A DNA stretch of 64,000 bases from an uncultured Bacteroidales bacterium (lineage in GTDB: Bacteria; Bacteroidota; Bacteroidia; Bacteroidales; UBA932), in contig CAMJBH010000008.1 of NCBI GenBank assembly GCA_946403855.1, positions 43,687 through 107,686 on the forward strand, given 5' to 3'. Position 1 is the first letter of the stretch; each line of letters begins with the position of its first letter. Both the position numbers and the translations under genes were made by a program. Under the pieces are notes generated by a model that worked only from the letters and a program-made list of their open reading frames with translations, did not search any database and was not told the origin of the DNA. Below, one piece after another: positions 9,311 through 19,199 of the stretch.

Positions 9311-10249
9311 GTGAATGGAAAACTCTCGGCATACCTTGCCGCACTAACCACTATAACACTGTGGGGCATGTCCTACATATGGGCGGACAGGCTCCTCGAC
9401 CTAGGAATTCCGGTAGAATTCTTTGTGCCTGCGCGCTCTCTCGCCGCCGGCGCTTTGTTGTTCTGTATCAATAAGATAGCCCATAAGGACATGAGAATAC
9501 GGCGCAAGGACTGGATAAAGTTCCTGCTGCTTGCGCTATGCATGCCTGTGATATACTTCATCGCAGAGACCTACGGACTCAAGCTCACCGAGTCCCCCAC
9601 CATCACTGCGCTGGTGGTAGCCACCAACCCCATCTTCGCCATGATGGTGGGCATGCTCATCTTCAAAGAGAAATTCAGCATCGTCAACATAATAGGGGTG
9701 TTCGTCACCCTCGGTGGCCTGTGGCTGGTGAGCTGGACGGGCGGCACCACCGGGCCCAATTATATTTGGGGCATACTGATACTGTTCATCGCCGTCATCT
9801 CGGAAGTGAGCCAGATAGCCTTTACCAAGTCGCTGTCAGACACATACGCGCCTTCGGTGATAGTGATGTACCAGTTCCTTTTCGGGGCCGTGTTTTTCCT
9901 GCCGCTATTTCTCACCAAAGGCATCAGCGACTTCCAGGCTCCCCTGTACTTAAGCTGGAGCGTTATCTATCCCACATTGGCCCTCGCCCTGCTGTGCAGC
10001 GCCACGGCTTTCACCACCTGGGCCTACGCCATCAAGCAGCTGGGAGTGGCCCATACCAGCGTGTTCCTTGCCCTGTCGCCGCTCATGACTGCCCTGGCGG
10101 CATTCCTGTTCGGCGATGAAACCCTTTCCGCCATCCAGTGGGCGGGACTGGCCATAGGCATGGCCGGCATCTACCTGACACAAATTGTTATAAAAACCAA
10201 GAAAAATAATGATACTGAACGTTCACTCCGAGACAGCACGTCTGCGTGA
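9311..10249 (+). CDS. EamA/DMT family transporter
   Basis: A 312-residue protein with about ten hydrophobic segments in two homologous halves, as in EamA drug/metabolite transporters; 'TITLWGMSYIW' and 'ESPTITALVVATNPIFAMM' are typical. The start is GTG at 9311, chosen because the promoter's -7 element ends at 9306. Its 3' end overlaps the next gene by 41 bp in another frame, so translation is probably coupled to the arginine-pathway genes that follow. The substrate is unknown; export of an amino acid or polyamine would fit the neighbourhood but is not shown. Confidence 0.85.
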   Translation: MNGKLSAYLAALTTITLWGMSYIWADRLLDLGIPVEFFVPARSLAAGALLFCINKIAHKDMRIRRKDWIKFLLLALCMPVIYFIAETYGLKLTESPTITALVVATNPIFAMMVGMLIFKEKFSIVNIIGVFVTLGGLWLVSWTGGTTGPNYIWGILILFIAVISEVSQIAFTKSLSDTYAPSVIVMYQFLFGAVFFLPLFLTKGISDFQAPLYLSWSVIYPTLALALLCSATAFTTWAYAIKQLGVAHTSVFLALSPLMTALAAFLFGDETLSAIQWAGLAIGMAGIYLTQIVIKTKKNNDTERSLRDSTSA

Positions 10250-11123
10250 AGTTGTGCTGGGGCTTCCGAACTCGATAGGACCTGTACCCAAGCTTAACGA
10301 AACTTTCGATGCCAAATCGTACGAATCCGTACTGCGGGGAGTCTATCCCAAAGAGAAAGATATAGAAAGGGAAATGAACGCCTTCGAGGCCATACTGCTG
10401 AAGTACGGCGTCAAGGTGTACAGGCCGGAGCCGGTGAAGAACTGCAACCAGATCTTCTCCCGCGACGTAGGCTTTGTGATCGACGACAAAATCATCATCT
10501 CCAACATAATCCCCGACAGGCAGGACGAAATAGACGCCTACGACAAAATCTACCGCGACATTCACTACAAGCAGATCTACAACCTCCCCGAGGCCGTGCA
10601 TGTAGAGGGCGGGGACGTGATTCTGTACAATGGCGTCATCTTCCTGGGCCAGTATGCATTCGAAGACTACAGCGAGGTCAAGACGGCACGTACCAACCGC
10701 CTCGCTCTGGACTTCCTGCGCATGATTTTCCCCGACAAGACCATCATCCCCCTCAACCTCCGCAAATCGGACACCAACCCGCGCGAGGGCATACTCCACC
10801 TGGACTGCACCTTCATGCCCGTGGGCCGCGACAAGGCCATCATCTACCGCGACGGATTCCTGAATCCCCGCGACGCCGACCACCTCGTGGACCTCTTCGG
10901 ACGCGAGAACGTGTTCGAAATCACCCAGGAAGAGATGTACTGGATGAACTCCAACATCTTCTCTATTTCGGAAGAAGTGGTGGTGATAGAAGAGCATTTC
11001 ACGCGCCTGGGAGAGCATCTCAAGAATGTTTGGGGCATGACGGTGGAGACCGTCCCCTACCGCGAAATCTCAAAGATGGGAGGCCTGCTGCGCTGCTCCA
11101 CCCTTCCGCTCAGAAGAGACTGA
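10209..11123 (+). CDS. Arginine deiminase-fold (amidinotransferase superfamily) enzyme
   Basis: A 304-residue protein of the guanidino-group modifying superfamily. The visible pattern is 'RDVGFVIDD', then 'HVEGGDVI' (an acidic catalytic motif), 'LHLDCTFMP' with the catalytic His, and a Cys close to the C-terminus in 'LLRCSTLPL'. Members include arginine deiminase, dimethylargininase and amidinotransferases. Immediately downstream are carbamate kinase and an ornithine carbamoyltransferase of the catabolic type, so conversion of arginine to citrulline and ammonia is the best inference. It is shorter than classic ArcA (about 410 residues), so substrate identity should not be taken as proven. Confidence 0.8.
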   Translation: MILNVHSETARLREVVLGLPNSIGPVPKLNETFDAKSYESVLRGVYPKEKDIEREMNAFEAILLKYGVKVYRPEPVKNCNQIFSRDVGFVIDDKIIISNIIPDRQDEIDAYDKIYRDIHYKQIYNLPEAVHVEGGDVILYNGVIFLGQYAFEDYSEVKTARTNRLALDFLRMIFPDKTIIPLNLRKSDTNPREGILHLDCTFMPVGRDKAIIYRDGFLNPRDADHLVDLFGRENVFEITQEEMYWMNSNIFSISEEVVVIEEHFTRLGEHLKNVWGMTVETVPYREISKMGGLLRCSTLPLRRD

Positions 11124-11124
11124 C

Positions 11125-12051
11125 ATGAACAAACTTGCAATGATAGCGTTCGGAGGGAACGCACTTCTGCGTGCCGGCGAAAAAGGCACCTACGAGCAGC
11201 AGCTCGCAAATGTGGAGAGAACCTGCGAAAGCCTTTCCAGGCTCCTCAAAGAAGGCTACGACATAGTGATAGGCCACGGCAACGGCCCGCAAGTGGGCAA
11301 CGCCCTGTTGCGTCACGAAGCGGGGACGCAGCTGTTCTCGCTGGAGAGCATGCCGATGGATTTCTGCGGCGCCGAGACCCAAGGATCCATAGCCTACATG
11401 ATAGAGAGCGGCATGGAAAGGGTGCTGCACCGCGCCGGAATCAAGCGCGGAGTGGTGTCGCTGGTCACTCGCGTGGAAGTGAGTCCGGACGACCCCATGT
11501 TCCAGCATCCCAGCAAGCCCGTCGGGCCTTACTATACCAAGGAAGTGGCGCTGTCCCGTCCCGGGCAATGGAAGGAAGACGCCGCCGGACGCGGATGGCG
11601 CAAGGTGGTAGCTTCTCCCAAGCCACTAAAGATAAACAATATAGACCTGGTTGAGCGGCTCGCCCGCGAGGGAAACATAGTCATTACTGTCGGCGGAGGC
11701 GGTATCCCTGTAGTGGCAGACGGCGACGGCCACAGAGGAGTTGAGGCGGTGATCGACAAAGACCTTGCGAGCGCCCTGGCCGCCGTGAATATGCATGCCG
11801 ACGAGTTCTACATTCTCACCGACGTACCCAAAGTCTATATCAACTTCCGCAAAGACGGCGAGCAGGCCCTTGACTCCATGACCGTGGAGCAGGCAAAGGC
11901 CCATCTTGCCGACGGACAGTTCGCCGAAGGGTCCATGGCCCCGAAGGTGCGGGCTGGAATTATGTTCGTGGAACAAACCGGCGGAAAGTGCGTCATAACC
12001 GAAGCCGGAAGCCTCGGAAACCCTTCGTGTGGCACTGAGATAATTCCTTAA
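11125..12051 (+). CDS. arcC: Carbamate kinase
   Basis: A 308-residue protein of standard length. Family motifs are '[13 protein letters not shown]', '[13 protein letters not shown]', '[11 protein letters not shown]', 'VIDKDLASA', and '[15 protein letters not shown]'. It transfers phosphate from carbamoyl phosphate to ADP, giving ATP, CO2 and ammonia in the cytosol. One base separates it from the upstream deiminase-like gene and 11 bases from the ornithine carbamoyltransferase gene, so the three form an operon that would yield one ATP per arginine or citrulline used. Confidence 0.95.
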   Translation: MNKLAMIAFGGNALLRAGEKGTYEQQLANVERTCESLSRLLKEGYDIVIGHGNGPQVGNALLRHEAGTQLFSLESMPMDFCGAETQGSIAYMIESGMERVLHRAGIKRGVVSLVTRVEVSPDDPMFQHPSKPVGPYYTKEVALSRPGQWKEDAAGRGWRKVVASPKPLKINNIDLVERLAREGNIVITVGGGGIPVVADGDGHRGVEAVIDKDLASALAAVNMHADEFYILTDVPKVYINFRKDGEQALDSMTVEQAKAHLADGQFAEGSMAPKVRAGIMFVEQTGGKCVITEAGSLGNPSCGTEIIP

Positions 12052-12062
12052 AAATCAATTAT

Positions 12063-13058
12063 ATGGCATTCAATCTTAAGAACCGCAGCTTTCTCAAGCT
12101 GCTGGACTTCACCCCAAAGGAAATAGAGTATTTGCTGGACCTCGCCGCCGACCTCAAGCGCGCCAAATACACCGGCACCGAGCAGCCCAGACTCACAGGT
12201 AAAAACATAGCCCTGATATTCGAGAAGACCTCTACCCGCACCCGCTGCGCCTTCGAAGTGGCCGCTCACGACCAGGGAGCCCACGTCACCTACCTCGGCC
12301 CCACCGGCTCGCAGATAGGCGTCAAGGAGTCCATGAAAGACACGGCCCGCGTGCTTGGACGCATGTACGACGGAATCGAGTACCGCGGCTTTGCCCAAGC
12401 CACTGTGGAAGACCTGGCCAAATATGCAGGCGTACCCGTCTGGAACGGCCTTACCAACGAATTCCATCCCACTCAGATCCTGGCCGACTTCCTGACCATG
12501 CGCGAGCATGCTCTCAAGCCGCTCAAGGAAGTGAGCTACGCTTACCTTGGCGACGCCCGCTTCAACATGGGTAATTCGCTGCTGGTAGGCGGTGCCAAAA
12601 TGGGCATGGACGTGCGTATAGTGGCGCCCAAGGCCCTTCAGCCCGCCGCAGAGCTGGTAGAAGAGTGCCGCAAGATCGCTGCCGAGACCGGAGCCCGCAT
12701 CACCATTACCGACGACGTGGACGAAGGCGTGAAAGGCTGCGACTTCATCTACACCGACGTGTGGGTGTCCATGGGCGAACCGGCCGAAGTTTGGAAAGAA
12801 AGGATAGAGCTCCTGAGGCCCTACCAGGTGAACGCAGAGCTTATGCGCCGTACCGGCAACCCGGCCTGCAAATTCATGCACTGCCTGCCTTCATATCACA
12901 ATCTGGAGACCCAGGTGGGCCGCGACGTGCACGAGAAATTCGGCCTCGACGGTGTGGAGGTCACAGAAGACGTGTTCGAAAGCCCCGCGAGCATTGTATT
13001 CGACGAGGCCGAGAACCGCATGCACACCATCAAGGCGGTGATGGTCGCTACTTTATAA
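12063..13058 (+). CDS. arcB: Ornithine carbamoyltransferase, catabolic (ArcB) type
   Basis: A 331-residue transcarbamylase. The carbamoyl-phosphate loop '[15 protein letters not shown]' and the ornithine site 'HCLPSYHN' are visible, as is the long C-terminal run '[15 protein letters not shown]' typical of ornithine transcarbamylases. Length and sequence pattern match catabolic ArcB enzymes rather than the N-succinylornithine transcarbamylase used for biosynthesis in Bacteroides. In this operon it would split citrulline into ornithine and carbamoyl phosphate for ArcC. A biosynthetic role cannot be excluded. The last 11 bases overlap the convergent S46 peptidase gene. Confidence 0.9.
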   Translation: MAFNLKNRSFLKLLDFTPKEIEYLLDLAADLKRAKYTGTEQPRLTGKNIALIFEKTSTRTRCAFEVAAHDQGAHVTYLGPTGSQIGVKESMKDTARVLGRMYDGIEYRGFAQATVEDLAKYAGVPVWNGLTNEFHPTQILADFLTMREHALKPLKEVSYAYLGDARFNMGNSLLVGGAKMGMDVRIVAPKALQPAAELVEECRKIAAETGARITITDDVDEGVKGCDFIYTDVWVSMGEPAEVWKERIELLRPYQVNAELMRRTGNPACKFMHCLPSYHNLETQVGRDVHEKFGLDGVEVTEDVFESPASIVFDEAENRMHTIKAVMVATL

Positions 13059-15111
13059 CCATCTCGGAGAAAAGCCACTCGGCGTGCCCTATCTGCTTGA
13101 TAATGAACAGCAGGTAGCGCACGTCGAGGCTTATATTACGGCAGTAGCACGGGTCGAACTGCAGGTCGCTCATGGTGCCTTCCCACACCCTGTCGAAGTT
13201 GATTCCCACCAGAAGGCCGTCGGCATTGAGCACAGGGCTACCGGAATTACCGCCGGTAGTGTGATTCGTGGCAAGGAAGCACACAGGCTGGTCCTCATGG
13301 CCCCCGGCCGCATAGATGTCGCGCAGGGTCTGGGGTATATTGTAGTCGAAGATGTCGGGGTTGTCTTTTTCGATTATGCCCTTCAAAGTCGTAACCGGAG
13401 TGTAATACACGGCGTCGGCAGGGCTGTATCCAGCCACATTGCCATAGGCGACACGCAGCGTGAGGTTTGCGTCGGGATAGAATTCCCGCTCCGGTTCGAA
13501 CTCCATCTGAGCCTTCATATACAGGCGGTTAGCTGTCCTGAGCTCCCCTTCCACCTCGCGCAGGACGGGCATGATATCCTCCTGCAGCCAGTCGAAAAAG
13601 GCCGCATAGAGCTGGTACGCAGGGTCGGCCACCACCTTGGGCATATCTTCCACGCCAAGAGATGCCGCCACTTCGCATGAAGTGAACATCGAGCGGGAAT
13701 AGATGTCGTCCGCAAGCGCCTGCACCGAACCGGCCGCGGCCACCTGCTCTTTGAAGTATTCAGGTTGGAACTGCTGGGGCATCTTGGTCCTGAAGGCCTC
13801 GAGCAAGGCCACGAAAGTTTCCTTGTCTATGGGCTCGTAGTAGTCTTTGAAGAAGCTCCGCACGGCCACCCCGTCGTCGATTCCGCGCTCCAGGAGTCCG
13901 TACACGCGCCATGCAAGCGAGAGCAGCTCAATGCTCCTCACTGTCTCGTTAAAGTATTCGTAGGCAAGATAATAGGGTTCGCGCTTCTGATACAGGGCCC
14001 CCAGACGCTCCACCAGACCGTCGTAAGGGCCTCCGGCAGCCCATGCGCTCAGGCGTTTCTCGTAGGCGCGCTTGGCCTCGACCGTGCCAAGGCGCTGCAC
14101 GCCGCGCGACTCTCCCTGCCACTTCTTCCAGGCATTGGCCACGCTGGCGTTCTTGGCCGAATACTGAATCCGGACCGCCTGGCTCTGCGACATGTATTTC
14201 TTCTGAATATCGAGTCTGAGCGTGCGGAGGGCTATTTTCTGTGGATCGGACACTTCGCCTATATAGCGCACTTCCTCGGAATGGACATACTCGCGGGTGC
14301 TCCCGGGGCAACCGTAAACAAAGGTAAAGTCGCCTTCCTTGACGCCTTCCTTGGATATGCTGAAGAACTTCTTGGGACGGTAGGGCACGTTGTCGGGGGA
14401 ATAGTCTGCAGGATTGCCGTCGGCGTCGGCATAGATGCGGAAGATAGAGAAATCGCCGGTGTGGCGGGGCCACATCCAGTTGTCGGTGTCGCCTCCGAAT
14501 TTGCCAATCGACGATGGCGGGGCGCCGACCAGACGCACGTCGCGGTAGATCCTATAGACAAAGAGATAGTACTGGTTGGCATGATAAAGGGCTTCTACCG
14601 AGGCTCTTATGCCTTTGGAGGGCTCTGCAATCTCCTTTTCGAGCCGCTGGGAATTGGCGCGGGCCACCGAATCGCGTGCCACCTCGCCCATGGAGGGTTC
14701 CCAGCCGTACAGCACCACGTCGGTCACATCTTCCATACGCTCCAGGAAACTCACCGTCAGCCCCGGGTTGGGGAGCTCTTCCTCGCGGGACATGGCCCAG
14801 AAGCCGTCTTTGAGATAGTCGTGCTCCACGCTGCTGTGGCGCTGGATGTAACCGTAGCCGCAGTGATGATTGGTAAACAAAAGGCCCTGCGGAGACACCA
14901 GTTCGCCGGTGCAGCCCGATCCGAACAGCACCACGGCATCTTTGAGGGAGGCTTTGTTGATACTATATATGTCTTCGGCGCTCAGGCGACAGCCTTTGGC
15001 TCCCATGTCGTCGATACGGCGTGCAATAAGGTTGGGCAGCCACATGCCTTCGTCGGCAAGCAGCGGCAGGGCGGCGCACAGCGCCAGGGCAAGCAGAACT
15101 ACTTTCTTCAT
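13048..15111 (-). CDS. S46 family dipeptidyl peptidase, DPP11-like
   Basis: A 687-residue periplasmic serine peptidase with signal peptide. The S46 triad regions are present: His in 'TNHHCGYG', Asp in 'WPRHTGDFS', and Ser in '[10 protein letters not shown]'. The helical domain that closes the active site lies between. After the Ser motif the sequence reads '[13 protein letters not shown]'; the Arg here matches the residue (Arg673 in Porphyromonas gingivalis DPP11) that gives preference for Asp/Glu at P1, whereas DPP7 has Gly. So dipeptides ending in Asp or Glu are the likely products. It is the last gene of the long minus-strand cluster, 1 bp after the M20/C1 gene. Confidence 0.9.
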   Translation of the reverse strand: MKKVVLLALALCAALPLLADEGMWLPNLIARRIDDMGAKGCRLSAEDIYSINKASLKDAVVLFGSGCTGELVSPQGLLFTNHHCGYGYIQRHSSVEHDYLKDGFWAMSREEELPNPGLTVSFLERMEDVTDVVLYGWEPSMGEVARDSVARANSQRLEKEIAEPSKGIRASVEALYHANQYYLFVYRIYRDVRLVGAPPSSIGKFGGDTDNWMWPRHTGDFSIFRIYADADGNPADYSPDNVPYRPKKFFSISKEGVKEGDFTFVYGCPGSTREYVHSEEVRYIGEVSDPQKIALRTLRLDIQKKYMSQSQAVRIQYSAKNASVANAWKKWQGESRGVQRLGTVEAKRAYEKRLSAWAAGGPYDGLVERLGALYQKREPYYLAYEYFNETVRSIELLSLAWRVYGLLERGIDDGVAVRSFFKDYYEPIDKETFVALLEAFRTKMPQQFQPEYFKEQVAAAGSVQALADDIYSRSMFTSCEVAASLGVEDMPKVVADPAYQLYAAFFDWLQEDIMPVLREVEGELRTANRLYMKAQMEFEPEREFYPDANLTLRVAYGNVAGYSPADAVYYTPVTTLKGIIEKDNPDIFDYNIPQTLRDIYAAGGHEDQPVCFLATNHTTGGNSGSPVLNADGLLVGINFDRVWEGTMSDLQFDPCYCRNISLDVRYLLFIIKQIGHAEWLFSEMVIK

Positions 15112-15112
15112 T

Positions 15113-17767
15113 TTAATACAAATTATACCACGGAATTAGCTCGGGGGTGCCCAGGAGCAGCTTCCTTTGAACATCGGTAAGATATTCGGGCTCTATGGCC
15201 ATACGGAACATATACTTGTTCCACCATCCGGCTTGCATGGTGATATATCCCCCGGCGCCGCGCCCGGTGCCGAAGCTGTTTTCGGCAACCCAGCGTTCCA
15301 CGCCACCGTCGGGGGTAAGGGCTGCTCCGCACATGGCCATGGCATGGGCCGAGGACACATCGCGGCTCAGGAAACTTTGTTTCTTATCCATAGTGCCGTT
15401 GCCAAGACGCAGGTCGTAAACCCCTTCGCGGGCAAGAGCATCCTTGGAAGTGTCGCATGTGAAGTAGAAGCGCTTGCCGGCCCTGAGGGACCTGAGTCCG
15501 ACTTCTTCCAGTTCTTCGGCGGGCAGGTTCAGGAAAGTCCATTCCGGCGCATCAGCGGCGCTGTGGGAATCCTGCACCCGGTACATCTTGTAGTAGGGAC
15601 GCGTGGGGTCGTTCATGAGCATGACATAGCGCGCCGAAAGGCCGCCGAGGCCCAGGGAATCCCGGAACGACGCCGGAGTATAGCTCTTGCCGCAGTAGCT
15701 GAATTCCGAAGGCGGAGTGCCCAGGGCCTGCTGAAGCACTGAGTACACTTCGCCCAGAGCTTCCGCCCGGAGGGCCTCCGGATCGCTGCTCTCACGCATG
15801 CGGAGTCCGTACGAGCGAAGGAGCGTGCGGAGAGTCTGCCGCAGGGTTTCGGAATCGTAGGCATCCGGGGTGTCAGGCATGGCCTCTTCTGGCATAAGTC
15901 CGTATTTGTCAATCAGGTAGAGAGCATTCATGAACTGACCGCCGTCCCAGGTCGGGCGGCCGAAGATGCTGCTGTTGTAGCGGCTGTCCAGTTTTTCATT
16001 TCTATGCTCCCACACCCTCACAAGGAAGAGATTGGCCTTCTCCAGCATGTCGTAGAAGTAGGCGTAGGCAGTGCTGAACTTCTGATTGCCCCGCAGTACG
16101 TTCGCCGTCGAGAAGTACCAGCAGCGGCCCGACGAGCCTTGGTCGGTGATGCCGCATGCGCGCAGGAACAGATCAAGGCCGGTGGTGTCTGCCGGTGCGC
16201 GGCCGCCCGCCGCAAAAAAGCGCTCGCGCGCCGCTTCGTCAAGGCCGGGGCCGGGACCTGCGGCTGACGCGGCGAAACTCTGTACCTCCGGCATGGTGGG
16301 GCTCAGCGAAGCCGCTTCCATGAAAGGAGGCCGGCGGCTGCCCATGAGGGGTTCGAACTCAAAGTCGGGGCCCCTGCGCTTCTCAAATTCCTGTCTCACG
16401 CGGGCAAGGGCTGCTGCATCGGTGAACAGCTCGTAGGCCGACAGATACAGCACCCTGGCTGCTCCGAGAGCCCCTTTGGTGCCTATCGTGGTGCCTGCCG
16501 AGGCTACCTGCTGCCAGCTGTGCCCCACTCCTCCCGGAGTGAAGCATGCATAGCGGAAACTGCCCGTGGGCACAGCCCATGTGACATTGCCCACATCGCT
16601 GGACACGTATGCTTCATAGCCCTCGTCGGAGGGCGGGACGACTATCGACAGGCGGTCTATCAACTCGGCTGAGACTCCCGACTGAGCCGCCACCTCGCGG
16701 GCGAACTGCATTTCGCGCGAGTCGAGACGGATGCCGCCTACAGCCTCCAGATTGCGGCCCACCAGTTCTGCCATGGCATCATTGGGAAGGCGCTCATAGT
16801 TTCCCGAGAGCAATTCGTACTCCATGGTGGTACCTGTGCCGAGAGCTGCACCTTCAGCCGCCTTAAGGGCCCTGTCGAGCAGGTCCCGGACGGTCTGGCG
16901 TGACGGACTGCGGAAGTAATATTTGACGCTGGCCTTGTCGGGCACTACATTGGGAGCCTTTCCTCCGTCGGTAATCACATAATGGATGCGGGAGGTCTGG
17001 GGCACATGCTCGCGCATGAGATTGATCATGTGGTCGAAGGCCTCAACGGCATCCAGGGCGGAACGGCCTTCTTCGGGAGCGCCGGAGGCATGGGAAGATT
17101 TGCCCCGGAAAGTGAACAGCACTTGCACGTTGGCAAGTCCGGATGCACGGTTGACGGTGTTTCGGGTGTCGGGGTGCCAGTCCAGCATGGCGTCGAGGCC
17201 TTCGAACACGCCCTCGCGCATCATGTAGGCTTTGCCGCCTCCGCCCTCCTCGGCAGGACAGCCGAAGAGCTTTATCGTGCCTTGCCTGCCCTGGGCGAGC
17301 CATTCAGAAACTGCGACGGCACCAGCCACGGAACCCATTCCAAGCAGGTTGTGGCCGCAGCCGTGGCCATTGGCCCCTTCGATAAGGGGTTTGCGATAAG
17401 GTACCGTATCCTGAGACATGCCGGCAAGGGCGTCATATTCGGCCATTATGCCTATCACCGGAGATCCGCTGCCATAGCTGGCCACGAACGCCGTGGGTAT
17501 GCCGGCAGCACCGCGCTCAACCCGGAAACCACGGCTCTCGAGATGCGAAGCCCAAAGTTCGGCGCTCCTCTCCTCTTTGTAGGCCGTCTCGGCATAATTC
17601 CACACGCACTTCTGGAGGGAATCATAAAGGTGGAAGCTGCGGTCAAGATAGGACAGCCCGGCTGCAGGGCTCTTCTTGGGTTTCCGTATGCCATAGGCTT
17701 CCGAGGCCGCATAAGCAGTCATCCCCAGCACCAGCGCCAACGGCAGTATATATTTGGTAACTTTCAT
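15113..17767 (-). CDS. Fusion of M20 (AbgB-like) amidohydrolase and C1 (bleomycin hydrolase-like) peptidase
   Basis: An 884-residue protein. I chose the start at 17767 because 'MKVTKYILPL' begins a clean signal peptide. Residues about 30-480 are an M20D amidohydrolase close to AbgB (p-aminobenzoyl-glutamate hydrolase): 'GHGCGHNLLG', 'CPAEEGGGGKAYMM' and 'DWHPDTRN' carry metal ligands and the catalytic Glu. Residues about 530-884 are a PepC/bleomycin-hydrolase domain with nucleophile Cys549 in 'DQGSSGRCW', His in 'SSAHAMAMCG' and Asn in 'AENSFGTG' (usually ENSWG). Both halves look intact. No frameshift is needed to explain the join near 16315, but a lost stop codon is possible. The pair would cut amide bonds and peptides in the periplasm. 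Confidence 0.85.
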   Translation of the reverse strand: MKVTKYILPLALVLGMTAYAASEAYGIRKPKKSPAAGLSYLDRSFHLYDSLQKCVWNYAETAYKEERSAELWASHLESRGFRVERGAAGIPTAFVASYGSGSPVIGIMAEYDALAGMSQDTVPYRKPLIEGANGHGCGHNLLGMGSVAGAVAVSEWLAQGRQGTIKLFGCPAEEGGGGKAYMMREGVFEGLDAMLDWHPDTRNTVNRASGLANVQVLFTFRGKSSHASGAPEEGRSALDAVEAFDHMINLMREHVPQTSRIHYVITDGGKAPNVVPDKASVKYYFRSPSRQTVRDLLDRALKAAEGAALGTGTTMEYELLSGNYERLPNDAMAELVGRNLEAVGGIRLDSREMQFAREVAAQSGVSAELIDRLSIVVPPSDEGYEAYVSSDVGNVTWAVPTGSFRYACFTPGGVGHSWQQVASAGTTIGTKGALGAARVLYLSAYELFTDAAALARVRQEFEKRRGPDFEFEPLMGSRRPPFMEAASLSPTMPEVQSFAASAAGPGPGLDEAARERFFAAGGRAPADTTGLDLFLRACGITDQGSSGRCWYFSTANVLRGNQKFSTAYAYFYDMLEKANLFLVRVWEHRNEKLDSRYNSSIFGRPTWDGGQFMNALYLIDKYGLMPEEAMPDTPDAYDSETLRQTLRTLLRSYGLRMRESSDPEALRAEALGEVYSVLQQALGTPPSEFSYCGKSYTPASFRDSLGLGGLSARYVMLMNDPTRPYYKMYRVQDSHSAADAPEWTFLNLPAEELEEVGLRSLRAGKRFYFTCDTSKDALAREGVYDLRLGNGTMDKKQSFLSRDVSSAHAMAMCGAALTPDGGVERWVAENSFGTGRGAGGYITMQAGWWNKYMFRMAIEPEYLTDVQRKLLLGTPELIPWYNLY

Positions 17768-17784
17768 ATCAACTGACATTTCGG

Positions 17785-17850
17785 CTGGTGGAGCTGTGGC
17801 CTGGGGCCCATAAAACATGGGAAAAGGGCCCCAGACCACAGCACCGCCAG
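17785..17850. repeat. Long imperfect palindrome with a conserved loop
   Basis: Arms 17785-17809 and 17826-17850 pair over 25 bp with three mismatches around a 16-base loop. The central 22 bp (17807-17828) is identical, in reverse complement, to the centre of the perfect palindrome at 53071-53128, although the stems differ. It lies between the GltS gene and the M20/C1 gene. Confidence 0.85.
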
Positions 17851-17854
17851 CAAA

Positions 17855-19183
17855 TCACTGTTTTTTAAAACTTAGCCAGCCCTTGGCTGCACTCAATCCC
17901 ATGATGCCCACTCCGGTCACGGCGCACACAAGCACGAACAGCCAGCCGAGGCCGCTGCTGAAAGCCAGCGGCGAAAGGCTCACAAGGGCAATTTCGACGG
18001 GAGCTATATACAGGTACGCCAATGCGTAATCGTCCAGGCAGCCGCTCTTGGAATCGGGGTCGGTTATGCGCAGAAGTGCAATTCCCATGGCCATGGTGCC
18101 GGTAAACCATCCCCAGGTGAAGATGGATTTCTCGAACGGGTCGCTTTTGTGTATGCGGGCGCCCACCCAGAATACATACAGCAGGGTGAGAACAAGTCCT
18201 ATTGCCAGAAGTATAAGCAGCGGAACAATATAGCGGCCCACAATCTCGAGGCGTATCGAGGCCACGCCAAAGGCCACAAGATAGTCCGTAAAAGCACCGC
18301 TCAGATGGCCCAGGATGGGTTTTGAGATGTGTTCATCTACATTTATTTTGCCCATGAGCCATTTGACCCCTATGCCCACTATGAAGGCGCAGCTGAATAC
18401 CGGCAGCATGAGTGCGGGCCAGACCAGGGCTATGAGCTTGGCAAGGCCGTAGCCTCCCAGGGCCACCATGGCTATCACTGCGAAGTTGAAGGTCATGGAA
18501 TCCAGCGATATGGCAGAGAACGACGCCATGCCCATGCTCTTGCGCTTGTCCGGGGGCAGTATGCCGGTGCGCAGTTCGGGCGAGAGATTCTCGAACTTGC
18601 AGATATAGTTTGTCTTACCATGGGCCGCCCCCCAGGAAATGAGCCACATGCCAATCACCACCGACGCAATGATGCCCACGGTGGCAGAAGTCATGGCCAG
18701 CGACTGCATCTCTTCCACCCCGTAAGAGGCAAAAGACTCGCCGATAGCCGCCGCGGTGCCATGTCCCCCGCAGAATCCTGCAGGCATGGACAGGCCCATG
18801 GCGGGATTGACCGGCCAGATGAGACTCAGCACCCAAAGGCCAAGCGCTCCGCCGACCGCCCACTGCAGAAGCATGCCGGCCTGGGAATATGCCCACATGC
18901 GGCCGATGCGTGATGTGCCGCCGCCTGTGGTCTTTTGCGAAGTGAAAGGTATGCAACTGAAAACCAGGGCTATAAGTATTCCGGCATAGGTGCCCATATT
19001 GCTGCTCAGAGGCAGCCAGCCCAGGACCTCGGGACCCAGCACCAACGCAGTAAGTCCGGCCAGCAGGCTGGGCGGAATGAAAAAGCGTTGGATAATGCGC
19101 ACTTTTGAGCGCAGCAGTTTGCCAAGCAGCAACAGCAGCGACACAATGCCGACATCAATCAAAAGGGTCCACGGGGTAAACAT
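17855..19183 (-). CDS. gltS: Sodium/glutamate symporter family (GltS-like)
   Basis: A 442-residue integral membrane protein with about 12 hydrophobic segments in two halves. The signature 'MPAGFCGGHGTAAAIGESF' is the conserved reentrant-loop motif of the ESS (glutamate:Na+ symporter) family, where GltS has a similar 'GGHGTAAA'. It should import glutamate or a related acidic compound with sodium. It lies in the minus-strand cluster beside the DPP11-like peptidase and the M20/C1 hydrolase, so uptake of Glu freed from peptides is a sensible role. Some Bacteroidota members of this family may carry other anions. Confidence 0.8.
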   Translation of the reverse strand: MFTPWTLLIDVGIVSLLLLLGKLLRSKVRIIQRFFIPPSLLAGLTALVLGPEVLGWLPLSSNMGTYAGILIALVFSCIPFTSQKTTGGGTSRIGRMWAYSQAGMLLQWAVGGALGLWVLSLIWPVNPAMGLSMPAGFCGGHGTAAAIGESFASYGVEEMQSLAMTSATVGIIASVVIGMWLISWGAAHGKTNYICKFENLSPELRTGILPPDKRKSMGMASFSAISLDSMTFNFAVIAMVALGGYGLAKLIALVWPALMLPVFSCAFIVGIGVKWLMGKINVDEHISKPILGHLSGAFTDYLVAFGVASIRLEIVGRYIVPLLILLAIGLVLTLLYVFWVGARIHKSDPFEKSIFTWGWFTGTMAMGIALLRITDPDSKSGCLDDYALAYLYIAPVEIALVSLSPLAFSSGLGWLFVLVCAVTGVGIMGLSAAKGWLSFKKQ

Positions 19184-19199
19184 ACGGTAACAAATATAA

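Noticed and set aside
12063..13058. N-succinylornithine transcarbamylase (biosynthetic) reading of the carbamoyltransferase gene
   Set aside because: The C-terminal region and adjacency to carbamate kinase fit catabolic ornithine carbamoyltransferase better; not fully excluded.
13765..15180. A 471-codon open frame opposite the S46 peptidase gene
   Set aside because: Antisense shadow caused by codon bias in a GC-rich gene.
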